From: Plasmodiophora brassicae
Lineage: Eukaryota > Endomyxa: Phytomyxea > Phytomyxea > Plasmodiophorida
Assembly: GCA_036867785.1 (NCBI GenBank)
Contig: CP145410.1
Coordinates: 1,178,001 to 1,242,000, forward strand
Length of the DNA: 64,000 nt
Direction of reading: 5' to 3'
The number at the start of each line of letters is the position of its first letter. Position 1 is the first letter of the stretch. A program made the position numbers and the translations under genes. Of this stretch, positions 31,901 through 43,140 are shown piece after piece. The notes under the pieces were generated by a model that ran no database searches, was not told where the DNA came from, and saw only the letters and a list, made by a program, of their open reading frames with translations.

Positions 31901-33598
31901 TTTTCGGACAGCATGTCGGTCCACCTCTGACTTGTGCGAGGACCCCGTTGATTCAGGGTGGCAGACGATGCCAGCCTTCTCGATATCTCGGTGTCCCCTG
32001 AACCATACATGGCCAGGTCGGGCCCGACGAACATTTGCCGCAGTTGCATGCGATTCCTAAACGACAGAGTGAGCGTTCATCGCTGTATGGCTCAATCATT
32101 TTCCTACTCTGTCAGCGTTCCCGTTTTGTCGGACACAACGATGCCAACCTGGCCCAGTTCGTCAATGAGGGAACTGGTTCGAATAGCACAAGCGTTCATC
32201 TCGTCGTCCAGGGGCACCATAAAAGCCATTGCAGTCTTGACTAACTCCGTTGAGATCTGTCGGCCAGTCTCGTAATGCGTTTCTTGCAGGCTGGCGGCAT
32301 GATACACTTACGACAAACGAGATGGGCACCATTTGTGCCATGAGTATGACATAGGTGAAGAATCGACGTACACCCTCCAGTTTGATATCGCTGTCGCTGA
32401 ACTTCAAATAGTAGTGCTTCACGAGGACGTTGCGTGCCTGGAGCTGTAACACGCATTGCTTAATGCATGGCATTGTCTCTCGGGAAAGCGAACGTCCGTG
32501 TACCTGGCAGACGACCGTCGCTGCGATACACATCAGTAGCTGGATAAGGAATAGCCCTATCAGCATCCTATGTTGGCCCAGCACCCTGATCAGATCGTGG
32601 AGAAGTGTGCGCGCCTAGCAAGCTTCGCACCTGTTGGCGACAAGGGCCAACGAGCTACGACGAATGGTCTGGGCCTGCTGAGTGACGAACGAATTGCACC
32701 GAATCTTGGTCTCGTCGCCGGTGAACACGACCACACCTAGACCCAATGACGAACACGTTAGCCTGCACGGTAACATTCAACGTACTCACGAACCAATCAC
32801 GTGCTCGGTGTTCTTCAGAACGGTGCCGCGCAGAAGAAGATTCGCCATTGACAGGCGGTGTTGCACCTCGCCCTGACCATTTCCAAACAGCCCTTGAGAA
32901 TGTACGATCCATCGACGCATTCACCGTACGACCACCTCGGCTCCCGCGACGCCATGAATCCCAATAAGTCCTCGAAACGATTCAATGTCGGCATTCGGTT
33001 CCTCGTATCGGATTGTCAGGCGGTCGTAGACGAGTTCACCGGCAGACTGTGTGGTTGGCAAGGCAACCTTGACCTTGAGCGTGGATTCGCCATCCAGACT
33101 CGACGTCTCGACGAAGCAATGGCCACGGGCGTGGTGGGAATGCAGGAGGAGCACATCGGCAGGAACCTCCTGGTCCGCCTCTAGTCGGATGATCTGCCCG
33201 ACGGTGATGTCGGCCGAATGCTGGTGGACGAACTTGCCGCCGGCATTACATAGGTACTGTCGCATGGCAAGTTCCCAATCGGATCGGTGCCTCTGCAGGT
33301 CTTCGGTGGCAGCCCGTATGCCGCTGACCGTTAGGACAATCGATAACGGGAGCATCATGGTCGGCACGCCATTGGTCGTGCTGACCGGCTGGATGCTTTG
33401 CAGGACCGCGATGACGAGAAAGAAAAAGTTTGCAGGGTGCATGAACTGTTCGAACAGGTTCAGCGGTAGGAAGTTCCAGACCGTGTACCGGGACGTTCGG
33501 ATCACGTTCGAACAAGCCGACCCGCCTGTCGCCACCCACGACCCATCCGGGGATCGGCAGACCTCCACCCGCGACAACAACCGATCGTCATCGCCCAT
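28957..33598 (-). CDS. P4-ATPase (phospholipid flippase)
   Basis: Twenty-one exons run from 33598 to 28957 and give 1191 residues in phase: 33598-32936, 32872-32794, 32736-32631, 32585-32319, 32290-32108, 32056-31845, 31795-31653, 31596-31362, 31304-31200, 31147-31036, 30979-30880, 30827-30627, 30580-30456, 30399-30276, 30221-30024, 29965-29857, 29804-29704, 29644-29489, 29433-29331, 29278-29115, 29046-28957. Landmarks: NVIRTSRYTVWNFLPLNLFEQF, QMVPIS, catalytic DKTGTLTE (Asp near 426), SSSPDELELCEF, MLTGDKPET, GDGANDEGMI and HGVWSYDRVAKL. It moves phospholipids to the cytoplasmic leaflet, normally with a CDC50 partner, not seen here. A 28-base intron is needed after exon 4. A CSDECRICSG cluster sits in the nucleotide-binding domain. 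Confidence 0.93.
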
Positions 33599-34092
33599 CG
33601 TGGGACGATCCCCCCTCGTTGCGGCGACGTGCGCTCGCGCCCGCTTGTGGACCTTGGGGCTGGTGCCTGCCCGCTGTTCGCCTATATCTTCACAACCGTT
33701 GCTGCTGCTATATGTCACAGTGACAGACAGGCGACCCCCATATTTTTGGGACACGCTGCTGGCTGCCGACTGGCCCCACGTTTCCACCTGCTGCTGACCA
33801 CGCGCAGCCGCCACCGTGTCGCTGGCGTTAGGGTTGCGCGCCCAGCTGCACTGCCGTGGGGGTCCTATGCACAAGACGTTCTCGCCTGTCGGGAACGCTC
33901 CTTCTCTCTATGCTTGTTGCTAATCTCCTCGAATGGGATCGGGTATCGGGGCCCGGATCGATCTTGCCGGAGATACGGGCGGTAAAGGGAACATACGTAC
34001 AGGATCGAGGCCGTGTCGGGCGACGCGACGGTCGGGTCGCAGTTCAGGACCCTGTCGAGGGGGCGCATGGTCCCCGGTGCCGCGGACCGGGG
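33599..34092. promoter_or_regulatory. Divergent promoter region, P4-ATPase / CaMKK-like kinase
   Basis: 494 bases between divergent starts. A continuous plus-strand frame precedes the kinase ATG, so an N-terminal extension is possible. No other element is visible. Confidence 0.4.
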
Positions 34093-35528
34093 ATGGATCG
34101 CAAGCCCATGATAGAGACGTCGACCATCGACGTCCGCCATGACGCCGGCACGGGCAACAAATGCGTCAACCAGTACGTCATGCAGGCGACGCTCGGGAAA
34201 GGCAGCTACGGGAAGGTCAAGCTGGCGATCGACGAGACGACCGGCGCTCAGGTGGCCATCAAGATTGTCAACAAGGCCAGGCTGAAGAAGAAGCGCACCT
34301 TCGGTCGCTTTGGCGTCATCGACCCGCTCAGTGGCATTCGCCAGGAGGTCGCCGTAATGAAGAAACTGGACCATGTCAATGTCGTTAAGCTGCTCGAAGT
34401 CATCGATAACCCCGATGCGGAGAAGCTCTACCTCGGTAGCATGCAATCTGTGCATGCAGCGCCGTCAGCCAGCGGCTAACCTGTTCGAATGTGCCAGTCA
34501 TGGAATTCGTCGCCAGGGGCCCTATCTTGGACCTACGAAGTGACGCGTGCGAGCCCCTGCCGGAGCCAGTCTGTCGCTCCTACATGCGCGATATCGTCAA
34601 CGGCCTGCGATATCGTAAGAGGTCGCACGGATCGTTGCAACGACCTAACATTGCCATGGGGCAGTTCATTTCAACCACATCGCCCATCGCGACATCAAGC
34701 CTGAGAACCTGCTGTTGTCTGACGCCACTGCGGCGTCGCCCTGTGGCACTGTCAAGGTTCGTATTCGACCGTGACGACAGCTGGCGACGTCCTAACGCTA
34801 GTGCTCAGATTGCCGATTTCGGCGTCAGCCTGCTGTTTGAAGGGGATAACGACTTCGTGAAGGCAACGGCCGGAAGTGTCGCGTTCATGGCACCGGAAAT
34901 GTGTGCACGTACGTTGGCCGTGTCGGCTAGGTTGTATCATGCTGAGTCGGCACAGCCGATTCCTTCATGTATAGTGCCAAGAAGACAGATGTCTGGAGCG
35001 CCGGCGTGACGCTGTTCGCCATGGTGTTTGGCCAATGTCCAATCACAGCAACGTCAACTGCGGAAATGTACGACCGCATTTGCAACTCAACGTCAGCCAG
35101 CGCTTTGCCTCGATGCCGCCGTCGGTCTCTTTATCGGATTTGCAGGCTTACACTACCGTGGCCCATCCACCCCAGGCAGGAGCATCTCATTCGCAGAATG
35201 CTGGACAAGAACCCGGACACCAGAATAACGCTGGACGAGATCAAGGTGACCGGCGACCCGTTCACATGGGTTTTCTCGTCTAACCTTACTGCGAACATTC
35301 TAGAAGGATCCATGGCTGATCGGAGACGGCGTAACGGCAGATGACCACTTCGAACGAGTCTCCGTTACTGTCGATGACGTCGATAAGGCGCTGACCCTCG
35401 TGAATCGCGTTGTTATGCTGGTGCGTCTGAAGACCAAGGTCGGACGCATACGTCGTAGCATTCGCGGGTTACCGCCGACGAAATCGGGGACGTCTGATGA
35501 CATCAAGGACTCACCGACGTCGCCATAG
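34093..35528 (+). CDS. CaMKK/LKB1-activator type Ser/Thr protein kinase
   Basis: Exons 34093-34435, 34498-34614, 34665-34756, 34809-34908, 34956-35245 and 35304-35528 give 388 residues. Kinase motifs: GKGSYG at 35-40, VAIK with Lys57, the PLSGIRQEVAVMKKLDH insert typical of CaMKK, HRDIKPEN with Asp163, DFG at 187-189, AGSVAFMAPE, and KTDVWSAGVTLFAMVFGQCP. After RRMLDKNPDTRITLDEIKKDPWL comes a short basic tail. CaMKKs, SAK1 and GRIK kinases phosphorylate the activation loop of AMPK/SnRK1 and related kinases. No clear calmodulin-binding helix is seen. Between 35080 and 35200 the chosen frame is open but poorly conserved, while another frame matches the family better. Confidence 0.85.
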
Positions 35529-35605
35529 TCTCCCTAACCTATTGACGCTATTTATCACTGCCCTTTCAATGTCATATAGTACATGTGATCGAGGTTTATC
35601 TAGGT

Positions 35606-36612
35606 TCATTGCTGGGCGTAGTAGGCGGGCTGTGGTTCAGGTCGTGGTTCCGCCTCTGCCATGCGCAGCTTGAGGAACTCGCCCGTCAGGCCGCTCATAG
35701 CCGCCTGACGCGCCAGCCGACCCTACATGAACAGATGAAATCGGGAGTCTGCACGCCAGCATGCAACGGCTGACAGACCTGGAGTGACGCGCGACGAAGT
35801 CGCTGCTCCTTGGCGTACTCGGGGTCGTACTTGTCGGAGTGAGGCAACTCGCGTTCGTCTTCGTCGTGGATGAATATGCAACGGGACCCGAACGGGCAGG
35901 CCCCTTCGGTATGGAACTTCTGGCATTTCTGCGTCTTGTACTTCTTCGGGCGCTCGACAGAGCGAAGCTCGGCGTCCCCATGTCTACGTGGACGTGTTAG
36001 AACACCGTAATGAAGCGAACATTGTCACGCTTACGCGAACTGGCAGCGAGCGCCGTATGGGCAGGTTCCGAGATCAGAGAACGTCCTGCAGAGTTCGGTC
36101 TTGAAGAGGCGAGCGGCGCGTTCTCCGTCGACCGATGACTTGGACGACTTGGAGGACGGCGATCCAGACTTGCCTTCGTTCGAGAGCTTCGGGTCGGTGT
36201 CCGACCAGATACGGGGCGCCGTCGGGGCCCCTGCCGACGTGAACGACTTCTCGGTGAGCGTGTTGATGATGATCGGGGTGGACAGTCGACTAGGAGACAG
36301 CGGGTATCGCAATGGTCCCGATTGCAGGCCCACGATGACAGCGTTGATTGATGATTGGCGTGGCACAGGACGGAGCTCGTGTGGACCATGGGCGAATAGG
36401 CATTTGGCCGCGTACGAGCACTGGCCCGTTGTTTCCCAGGATCGGCACATCTTGGTCTTGTACAGGTTCGGGTTCGCTGGTGGCGCGGTACGCGACGTTG
36501 GCGATGTTAAGCCCGACGATGACTTGGACGACGGCGAGGAGAGGGCACTGCGACTGGGGAAGCGCGACTTGGCGTCGTCGATGGACGTGTTGCTCAGGAT
36601 CGGGGCGGGCAT
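35606..36612 (-). CDS. Protein with three CCCH zinc fingers (TIS11/TTP type)
   Basis: Exons 36612-36035, 35983-35779 and 35704-35606 give 293 residues. Fingers: CRSWETTGQCSYAAKCLFAH, CRTFSDLGTCPYGARCQFAH and CQKFHTEGACPFGSRCIFIH, each C-x8-C-x5-C-x3-H and each preceded by a YKTKM/FKTEL/YKTQK lead-in typical of the TTP family. The second finger is split by an intron so that its last His lies in exon 2; splicing restores it. Ser-rich linkers separate fingers one and two by about 100 residues. Such proteins bind AU-rich elements in mRNA 3' ends and promote decay. Three fingers rather than two, and the wide spacing, are unusual. Confidence 0.9.
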
Positions 36613-37025
36613 GGTGGTGAAACGATGCTGCTGGCAACAATACAAGCCGGTGCGTGCAACCCTGGACTGGAGTTTGGCGAATGGCAATGACTCTAGAACA
36701 TCACCGTCTCTCGAGAACCCCTGTATGACCGCACGAGGGTGGCACACGCCCGCGTTGGCACGCGCTTCGATGAACGTCTTTATGAGTCATCGCCATCGGA
36801 CGTCATGCAGGGACCTCCTCAGCAACGCCTCAATGACAACGCAAGGTTCAAGGCAGCGCCACTAGCGGCGTCCCGGCCAATGGCGCGCCCAAGATCGAGA
36901 ACGGCTGTAGTTGTGCAAGGGCTTAGTGGGAAGCTTCACAGGAACAGCATATGAATGGGAAACACAGCAGCCGGACATCGTGATGTATTGCGATACGCTC
37001 GAAAGAGACAGTTTGCAGAGGCGGT
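36613..37025. promoter_or_regulatory. Gap between CCCH and TOM40 genes
   Basis: 413 bases upstream of the CCCH start and downstream of the TOM40 stop, both minus strand. Short frames only; nothing recognised. Confidence 0.4.
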
Positions 37026-38353
37026 TTAACCGACGGAGACGCCGAACCCGAACTTGTACGTGTTGGCGAAGTGGTCGATCTCGCCGTTCACAGAGAACCT
37101 CATCATCGGCGAGATCGTCTCGTCTAATGCGCCCGAGACAACACCGTTCGAGTCGATGGCGCCGCGAAACTGGGCCTGTCGTAGGGACCATTTGTAGCCG
37201 ACCTTGGCCGTGCTCTCACGATTGTTCGGGTCAAACTTGAAATCGGACGCCAACGTTAGTCGCGGGGATACACGTCGCGTATACGACAGGTTGAACGTGC
37301 CCTGGTCCAGGAGCGAGACGCAGAAGTTATCGCCCCCGCTCTTGTTGTCAAATCGTCCAACGTAACGACTGTGCAGCGAGTAGTCGGCAGGATGGAACAG
37401 GCACTCAATACCTGGCACGAACAGGGACGTCAATTAACGTGTCAAGCAACAGCGCGCGTGCGTGCCGCATTTACCTGTGGACACCGTGCTGCTCAGCGAT
37501 TGCAGGTAGGAGCCAACGACCATGCCGTCATGCGAGCATTTCAGGTTGGCACTGTAGTCGCTGCCAGAGTAGTCCATCTGCAACTGTTTCGTCAGCAGCG
37601 GCCTACCGCGAAACGCATTCCTGGGCAGACCTCAACCAGCGCCATATCGAACTGACGCTTGGCTGCCGGGGCAACAGCAAACTGGACTTTCGACAAGAGC
37701 GATGGCGTCCACTGGTGATGGTACCGCCCGTTCAGCATGCCGCTGGTGTCGAGTTGCGCCATGAGCGTGCAGTTGGTCATGTTCAGCTGCGTCGCGAACT
37801 CGTACGACGACCCACCCTGCAGGTGGGCCGGCCCAAGCCAGAGCAGGTGCGAATACGTCAGGCTCTTGTCCCGGGCGTTCACGACCGGCTTATGATATTC
37901 GACGCGAACACCGTCGTACGTCGGCACACTCAGCACATCTGTCGCAATTGGAAACATTCACGTGTTCGCTGTGCCCAGATGGATTTCGAATATCACTCGA
38001 CGATACCTTGGTTCTCTTTGGTCAAATCGTCCATCTTGCCGGGGTTCGGCAGGGGCGTGGCCTGTAGCTGCGTACGACGAAGCTCCCGGGAGCGTCTGGC
38101 ACGTTCAGCGGCCGCCTCCTGGCGGGCAAGCTCAGCCAAGTCATCGGCGTTGCCCTTTCCTTGACGGGCAGACTCGGGCGATGCTCGCGGCTTCCTGTTC
38201 CGGGGGCAACGTTAACCCAACATGAATAAACGGCGATCCCACGCGCGGCAATTACTCGACTGCAACGCGGTCTGTGCGGTCGACGGCGGCGTCGGCCGTG
38301 ATGCTGGGCGCCGTCCGGAACAACGACGCTACCGAATCGTACAACGATTCCAT
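37026..38353 (-). CDS. TOM40: TOM40, mitochondrial outer-membrane import channel
   Basis: Exons 38353-38256, 38194-38007, 37938-37631, 37583-37475 and 37411-37026 give 362 residues. The N-terminal 90 residues are charged and Glu/Arg-rich and not conserved. The barrel begins at TYDGVRVEYHKPV and shows alternating strands: LTYSHLLWLG, YEFATQLNMTNCTLMAQLD, GRYHHQWTPSLLSKVQF, MDYSGSDYSANLK, SYTRRVSPRLTLASDFKFD. The last strand is the porin-3 ending GEIDHFANTYKFGFGVSVG, whose terminal beta-signal (large-x-G-x-x-hydrophobic) directs sorting by SAM. VDAC was considered; the N-terminal extension and the strand motifs favour TOM40. First-exon placement rests on a TTAAC branch site and phase. Confidence 0.85.
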
Positions 38354-38840
38354 CGTCGGACGTTAACTGCAGTTTCTGCGACCCCGTACGGCGCTCGGCC
38401 CACGCACTCCGCCAAAACTGCCCCACTTGGAGGTCACTCCAAGGTCCCACCCACATTGGCTACATATGTACATAGGCAGCGAGCGTCTACCGTACCTACA
38501 TCCGGAACGGACGGCCGGTCTCCGGGCGAAACGTTTCCAGCCCTCCCATCATGCACTGTTTGGGACCAGCTGGCGTCGTCGACTCATCAGACAGCGGCAC
38601 ACTGCGGTCACTCCTGGGGGCGTGCGTGTACAACGACACACTCCCGGGGGCAGGCCTTGTGTGTTGGCGTTCAAACGGTCCAGAGTTGGTGGAAGCCCTG
38701 TTAAACGTGGCTCTTTGTCATACCGACGGTGTGCCTCATGGTTGACGATGTCGCCGCATTGGATGGTTGTGGCAGCGCAGGAGGCGGCCGCAGGTCCGCA
38801 CGCCGTGACCGACGGCATTGCGTTGGAGTGGCTGACGACG
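38354..38840. promoter_or_regulatory. Divergent promoter region, TOM40 / acinus
   Basis: 487 bases between divergent starts. An open plus-strand frame extends upstream of the acinus ATG, so that start could lie further 5'. Confidence 0.4.
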
Positions 38841-40127
38841 ATGTCGGGACGAAGGACGCGCGCGGCGACGGAGAAGTCGGATACAGACGAACCGGCGACG
38901 CCGCGTCGTGGGCGAACGCGAGCGGCGGATGTGTCGACTCCGGGCGGCAGCGAGACCGATGTGGGGACGCCGATCCCCGGCGACCTCGGCAAGCTGAAGG
39001 TGAAGGAGCTGCAGGCCAAGTTAATCGAGATGGGGTTGGATTCCAAAGGGCGTAAGGCGGAGCTTGTCGCCCGTTTGCAGGCAGCACTAGACGCTGCCGC
39101 CCAGGCCGACGGAAACGAAGCGGACCAGGAGCTGGAGGCGAAACCCGACGAGCCTGAACAGGGATCGGAGGCGAAACCCGAAGAAGAAGTGCCGCAACTG
39201 GAAGTCAAAGCGATGTCATCCCTCGATGAGCGCTCGCATTCTCCGTCGAGGTCGCCCACCCGCCAGCCTGAAGCGGACGGGCAGGTGTCACCGCGAAAGT
39301 CTCCTAGCCCGAAACGATCACTGGAAGCGCCCTCGCGGAAATCTCCATCACGAAGCAGATCACCTGCACGCAAACGAGAACCATCACCTTCTCCCGCGGG
39401 TGCTCTGCTGGCTTCTTCACCGAAGCGCTCCCCATCACCGGCAGAAGCGCCTGTCTCCCAACCGGCCCCCGAGCCCGAGCCTGCCTCCGAGGCGATGCCT
39501 GTGGAGAAACCAGAAGGCCCTTCACTGGCGCGTTCCAGGAGCCGATCCCCTAGGTCGAGATCGAGGTCGCCGGTTGTGAAGATCACAGACACACATCGGC
39601 GCAGTCGCTCGCCGAGTGCCGAGCGTGCCAAGAAACACCGACGCCGTGATGGGGATGAGGAATCGTCCGCGTCCGAGGAAGAAGCACGTCCGCGTTCGCC
39701 GCCGGGTTCGCCTCCGGCAGCGACGTTCACCATCCGCATCGACAACCTCGTCAGACCACTTCGTGTCGATGACGTCCGTGCGCTCCTGGAGAAGTTCGGC
39801 ACCATTGTAGCGCTGTCGATGGACAAGAAGAGGACGCACGCGTTGGCGAAGTTCGAATCACGATCCGAGGCAGCGGCTGCGTTACGTGCCTTGCAGGGGA
39901 CCGTGTTCCAACCTGAGAGCAACAAGACATTGGCAGTCACGTTCACCGACGCTGAGCCGTCTGCTGATGAGAGCACCGCCATGGTGATTGACAATGGCGG
40001 TAGTGCTGCGCCCGCTGCCAGCAACGCTGCCATCCCGCCGCCTGCGACAGACACGGGTGCACTCGACACGCTCTTCAAGAAGACGAAGGCAATGCCCCCA
40101 ATTTTCTGGTTGGCCCGCTCCAAGTAA
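38841..40127 (+). CDS. ACIN1: Acinus-like SAP/RS/RRM protein of the PSAP-ASAP complex
   Basis: An intronless frame of 428 residues from ATG 38841. Order: a basic N-terminus; a SAP DNA/RNA-binding helix pair (LKVKELQAKLIEMGLDSKG, near residues 50-85); an acidic patch; a long Ser-Pro/Arg-Ser region; an RRM (TFTIRIDNLVRPLRVDDV... to SNKTLAVTF, about 290-370) and, at the very end, the RNPS1-SAP18-binding motif ALDTLFKKTKAMPPIFWL. That motif is diagnostic: acinus uses it to assemble with RNPS1 and SAP18 next to the exon-junction complex in the nucleus. SAP18 also joins SIN3 complexes, so the SIN3 gene in this window is functionally adjacent. A possible upstream start is not excluded. Confidence 0.88.
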   Translation: MSGRRTRAATEKSDTDEPATPRRGRTRAADVSTPGGSETDVGTPIPGDLGKLKVKELQAKLIEMGLDSKGRKAELVARLQAALDAAAQADGNEADQELEAKPDEPEQGSEAKPEEEVPQLEVKAMSSLDERSHSPSRSPTRQPEADGQVSPRKSPSPKRSLEAPSRKSPSRSRSPARKREPSPSPAGALLASSPKRSPSPAEAPVSQPAPEPEPASEAMPVEKPEGPSLARSRSRSPRSRSRSPVVKITDTHRRSRSPSAERAKKHRRRDGDEESSASEEEARPRSPPGSPPAATFTIRIDNLVRPLRVDDVRALLEKFGTIVALSMDKKRTHALAKFESRSEAAAALRALQGTVFQPESNKTLAVTFTDAEPSADESTAMVIDNGGSAAPAASNAAIPPPATDTGALDTLFKKTKAMPPIFWLARSK

Positions 40128-40554
40128 CGGTTTAGTACAATGGCACTGGATTCAAGATATTGACGAGCGCTGGTGATCTGTTATTCGCTCGTGCCATGCT
40201 TACCTGGAAGGCACGGTTCCGCCGCGCCATGTCGAACGATAGCGAACAGAACTGGGCGGTACGTAAACCTGTTGGGCAATGTGCAGGAGAGGGCATGCGG
40301 CAATGACGTTCGATGGCCGCCCTGGTAGGTATTCCAGTACACGTTGTTCGCGACCGGATGGCTCATCGCCCAGCCTCCACTGCGGTAAGTCGGTGTCAGA
40401 TCTATCTCCCCGCTCGCGAACAGAGTTGCAATTACAGTCCATCGACGAAGCCAACGAGTGGCGTCGTGGGAACACTGCTCCTGGCCCAGTATCCAGGGTC
40501 GTGCACGGGAGATGGCCGTCGTCATTGATGACAATGCTAATGTATTTTGATCGA
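40128..40554. other. Convergent gap, acinus / Pro-Thr repeat gene
   Basis: 427 bases between two stops. Short frames only; no terminator-like or repeated structure noticed. Confidence 0.4.
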
Positions 40555-43140
40555 TCAGTAGGAGCGCGCATACGACTCCTCGCCAGACCCGTACGACTTC
40601 GATGATGCGTACGATGACCCATTATCGTTGCTGGGCGATTTGCTGGGTGACGCCTCTGATGAGTACGAACGAGGTGCGGGAGCAGGTGGGGGACCGTACT
40701 CCTTGGACGTTGCTGGCAGCGGAGAGGACGACGATTCATAGCTGCTCTTCTCGGGCGACTTGCTGTATCCGCCCGACGACTCTTCCTTTGGCGAGTACGA
40801 GCGCGGTGCGGGTGTTGGCTCAGGCTGGTACGACGGCTTTGGAGTCGGGACCGGCGTTGGCGCCTTCGCATACGGTTTCGGCGTCGTCGGAGCGGGCGTT
40901 GGCGCCTTTGTGTATGGTGCCGGAGTCGGCGCTGGAGTCGGCTCCTTCGTGTAGGGCTTCGGTGTCGGCGCAGGTGTCGGCTTTGGAGTGGGAGCCTTCG
41001 TGTAGGGCGCGGGGGTCGGCTTCGGTGTAGGAGCCTTTGTGTAGGGCTTCGGCGTCGGTGCGGGCGTTGGCGCCGGCGTTGGCTCAGGGGTCGGCTTTGG
41101 AGTCGGCGCCTTGGTGTACGGTTTCGGCGTCGGTGCGGGTGTTGGCTTCGGTGTCGGCGCCTTGGTGTATGGTTTCGGCGTCGGTGCGGGCGTTGGCTCC
41201 GGTGTCGGCTTCGGTGTCGGCGCCGGGGTCGGCTTTGGAGTTGGCGCCTTGGTATATGGTTTCGGCGTCGGCGCAGGTGTTGGCTCTGGAGTTGGTTTCG
41301 GTGTCGGCGCCGGGGTCGGCTTTGGTGTTGGCGCCTTGGTGTATGGTTTCGGCGTCGGTGCGGGCGTTGGCTCCGGTGTCGGCTTCGGTGTCGGCGCCGG
41401 GGTCGGCTTTGGAGTCGGCGCCTTGGTGTATGGTTTCGGCGTCGGCGCGGGTGTTGGCTCCGGTGTCGGCTTCGGTGTCGGTGCCGGGGTCGGCTTTGGA
41501 GTTGGCGCCTTGGTGTATGGTTTCGGCGTCGGTGCGGGCGTTGGCTCTGGGGTTGGCTTCGGTGTCGGCGCCGGGGTCGGCTTTGGTGTTGGCGCCTTCG
41601 TGTACGGTTTCGGCGTCGGTACGGGCGTAGGTTCTGGGGTTGGCTTCGGGGTCGGCGACGGCGTTGGCTTTGGAGTCGGTGTCGGTGTCGGCCTTGGAGT
41701 CGGTGCCGGTGTCGGCCTTGGAGTCGGCGCCTTCGTGTACGGCTTCGGCGTCGGAGCCGGGGTTGGCTCTAGGGTTGGCTTCGGTGTTGGCGCCGGCGTT
41801 GGCTCTGGAGTCGGCGCCTTCGTGTACGGTTTCGGCGTTGGAGCCGGCGTTGGCTCTGGAGTCGGGGCCTGTGTTGGCGCGTTGGTATCCGGCTTCGGTG
41901 TTGGTGCCAGTGTTGGCGCCGGTGTCGGAGCGGGAGTCGGAGCCATGGTGCTTGGCTTCGGTGTCGGCGCTGGTGTCGGCTTTGGAGTCGGAGCCGACGT
42001 GTAAGGTGCCGGTGACGGTTCGGGGGTCGGAGCAGGAGTAGGGCACGGCGTCTCAGATATTGGCTCGGGCGTTGGAGCCGCCGTGGACAGCTTCGGTGTC
42101 GGCACGTCAAGCGCTGGAGACATCGTCGAGTTCGACGTCGGCGCGGGAACCGGAGCCGGGGTTGCCACTGAAGTCGGAGCTGACGTATTGGTGTTCAGCG
42201 CCGGCTCCGGGGTCGGAGCAGACGAGTTCGCCGCTGTCGTCGGTGCTGGAGTTGGTGCAACCGTCGGCTTCGTTGTCGGGGCCGTCGTGTTCGTCATCGT
42301 AGTCGGTTCCGGAGTCGAAGGAGACGGTGTCGTCGTTGACGCTGGGGCCGGCCCCGGTGTCATCTTCTGCGTCGTGGGTGCAGGTGTCGGCTCAGGGGTA
42401 GGCGCAGCCGATGTCGACATTGGTGTTGGCCCGGGCGTCGGCGTTGATGTGGACGTTGTCGGAACGGGAGAGGGTTCAGGCGTTCGTTCCGGAGCTGGTG
42501 TCGGCGCCGGTGTATCATCGCAATCCTCTGGGTTAGGCGTCGGTGCCGGCGTCGGCCCATTGCTTTCCGTCGCGGGAGTTGGAGTCGCACCTGTCGGTGC
42601 TGAACTCGGCAGTGGCGCGGGCGCTGGTGTTGGCCCAGTCGTCGGCCTCGGCGTGGCAACCTCGTCGTACGGTTTCGGGGTAGGCTCTGGTGACGGCGTC
42701 GGCAGAGGACTTGGGGCCCTGGTTGGCGACGCTGTCGGTTCCGACGTTGACATTGTGGTTGGCGTTGACGATCGGGTGTAGTCCATCGGCGTCGGTGCAG
42801 ACGTCGATGGCTCCGGTATCGGCCCAGACGAGGATGACTTCCAGGTTGGCGCAGGCACCGGTGATTCCCGTTCTGGAGCGTACGACGTCGATGGAGTCGG
42901 TGTCGAGTCGGCGGCGTAGGTCGACGACTTGGAGGGTGCCCAGGTTGACAGTTCGCTGCTGACGTCAGACGTGCCGGGCAGAGCCGAATACTCAGCGTTC
43001 GTCGTCACCGTATCCGGTTCGTTCGACGATAACGGGCCATATCCGCCCTCGTCCGAGGCGGATAGCACCGACGTGTCGCTGGTGGCGTGCACGACGGCGC
43101 CTGCTACGAGCGTGATAATTAGGAACGCACGAGCGCTCAT
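40555..43140 (-). CDS. Giant secreted Pro/Thr-repeat protein
   Basis: An intronless frame of 861 residues. The start at 43140 gives a clean signal peptide ([19 protein letters not shown]). The next 150 residues are Ser/Thr-rich. The body is almost wholly x-P-T-P, with x mostly Ala, Lys or Glu, punctuated by PYTKAP, and contains an 87-base tandem array. The C-terminal 90 residues are Ser/Tyr-rich with little Pro. There is practically no Cys and no globular domain. Such sequence should be an extended, heavily O-glycosylated rod, as in cell-wall or mucin-like proteins; this is inferred from composition. Plus-strand ORFs across it are antisense shadows of the same repeat. Confidence 0.8.
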   Translation of the reverse strand: MSARAFLIITLVAGAVVHATSDTSVLSASDEGGYGPLSSNEPDTVTTNAEYSALPGTSDVSSELSTWAPSKSSTYAADSTPTPSTSYAPERESPVPAPTWKSSSSGPIPEPSTSAPTPMDYTRSSTPTTMSTSEPTASPTRAPSPLPTPSPEPTPKPYDEVATPRPTTGPTPAPAPLPSSAPTGATPTPATESNGPTPAPTPNPEDCDDTPAPTPAPERTPEPSPVPTTSTSTPTPGPTPMSTSAAPTPEPTPAPTTQKMTPGPAPASTTTPSPSTPEPTTMTNTTAPTTKPTVAPTPAPTTAANSSAPTPEPALNTNTSAPTSVATPAPVPAPTSNSTMSPALDVPTPKLSTAAPTPEPISETPCPTPAPTPEPSPAPYTSAPTPKPTPAPTPKPSTMAPTPAPTPAPTLAPTPKPDTNAPTQAPTPEPTPAPTPKPYTKAPTPEPTPAPTPKPTLEPTPAPTPKPYTKAPTPRPTPAPTPRPTPTPTPKPTPSPTPKPTPEPTPVPTPKPYTKAPTPKPTPAPTPKPTPEPTPAPTPKPYTKAPTPKPTPAPTPKPTPEPTPAPTPKPYTKAPTPKPTPAPTPKPTPEPTPAPTPKPYTKAPTPKPTPAPTPKPTPEPTPAPTPKPYTKAPTPKPTPAPTPKPTPEPTPAPTPKPYTKAPTPKPTPAPTPKPYTKAPTPKPTPEPTPAPTPAPTPKPYTKAPTPKPTPAPYTKAPTPKPTPAPTPKPYTKEPTPAPTPAPYTKAPTPAPTTPKPYAKAPTPVPTPKPSYQPEPTPAPRSYSPKEESSGGYSKSPEKSSYESSSSPLPATSKEYGPPPAPAPRSYSSEASPSKSPSNDNGSSYASSKSYGSGEESYARSY
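41117..41650 (-). repeat. 87-base tandem repeat inside the Pro/Thr protein
   Basis: The tyrosine codon recurs at 41168, 41255, 41342, 41429, 41516 and 41603, exactly 87 bases apart. Each unit encodes 29 residues starting [20 protein letters not shown]. Copies differ by scattered third-position changes such as ttggag/ttggtg. Shorter, degenerate relatives continue on both sides, at about 40950-41117 and 41650-42010. Confidence 0.92.

Noticed and set aside
38549-40123. 524-codon minus ORF opposite acinus
   Set aside because: The plus frame contains SAP, RRM and the terminal RNPS1-binding motif in correct order, so the minus frame is antisense noise.
41111-42004. Gly/Val-rich plus ORF ([11 protein letters not shown] repeats)
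   Set aside because: Elastin-like in appearance, but it is only the complement of the Pro/Thr repeat, and it lacks a start with a signal peptide.
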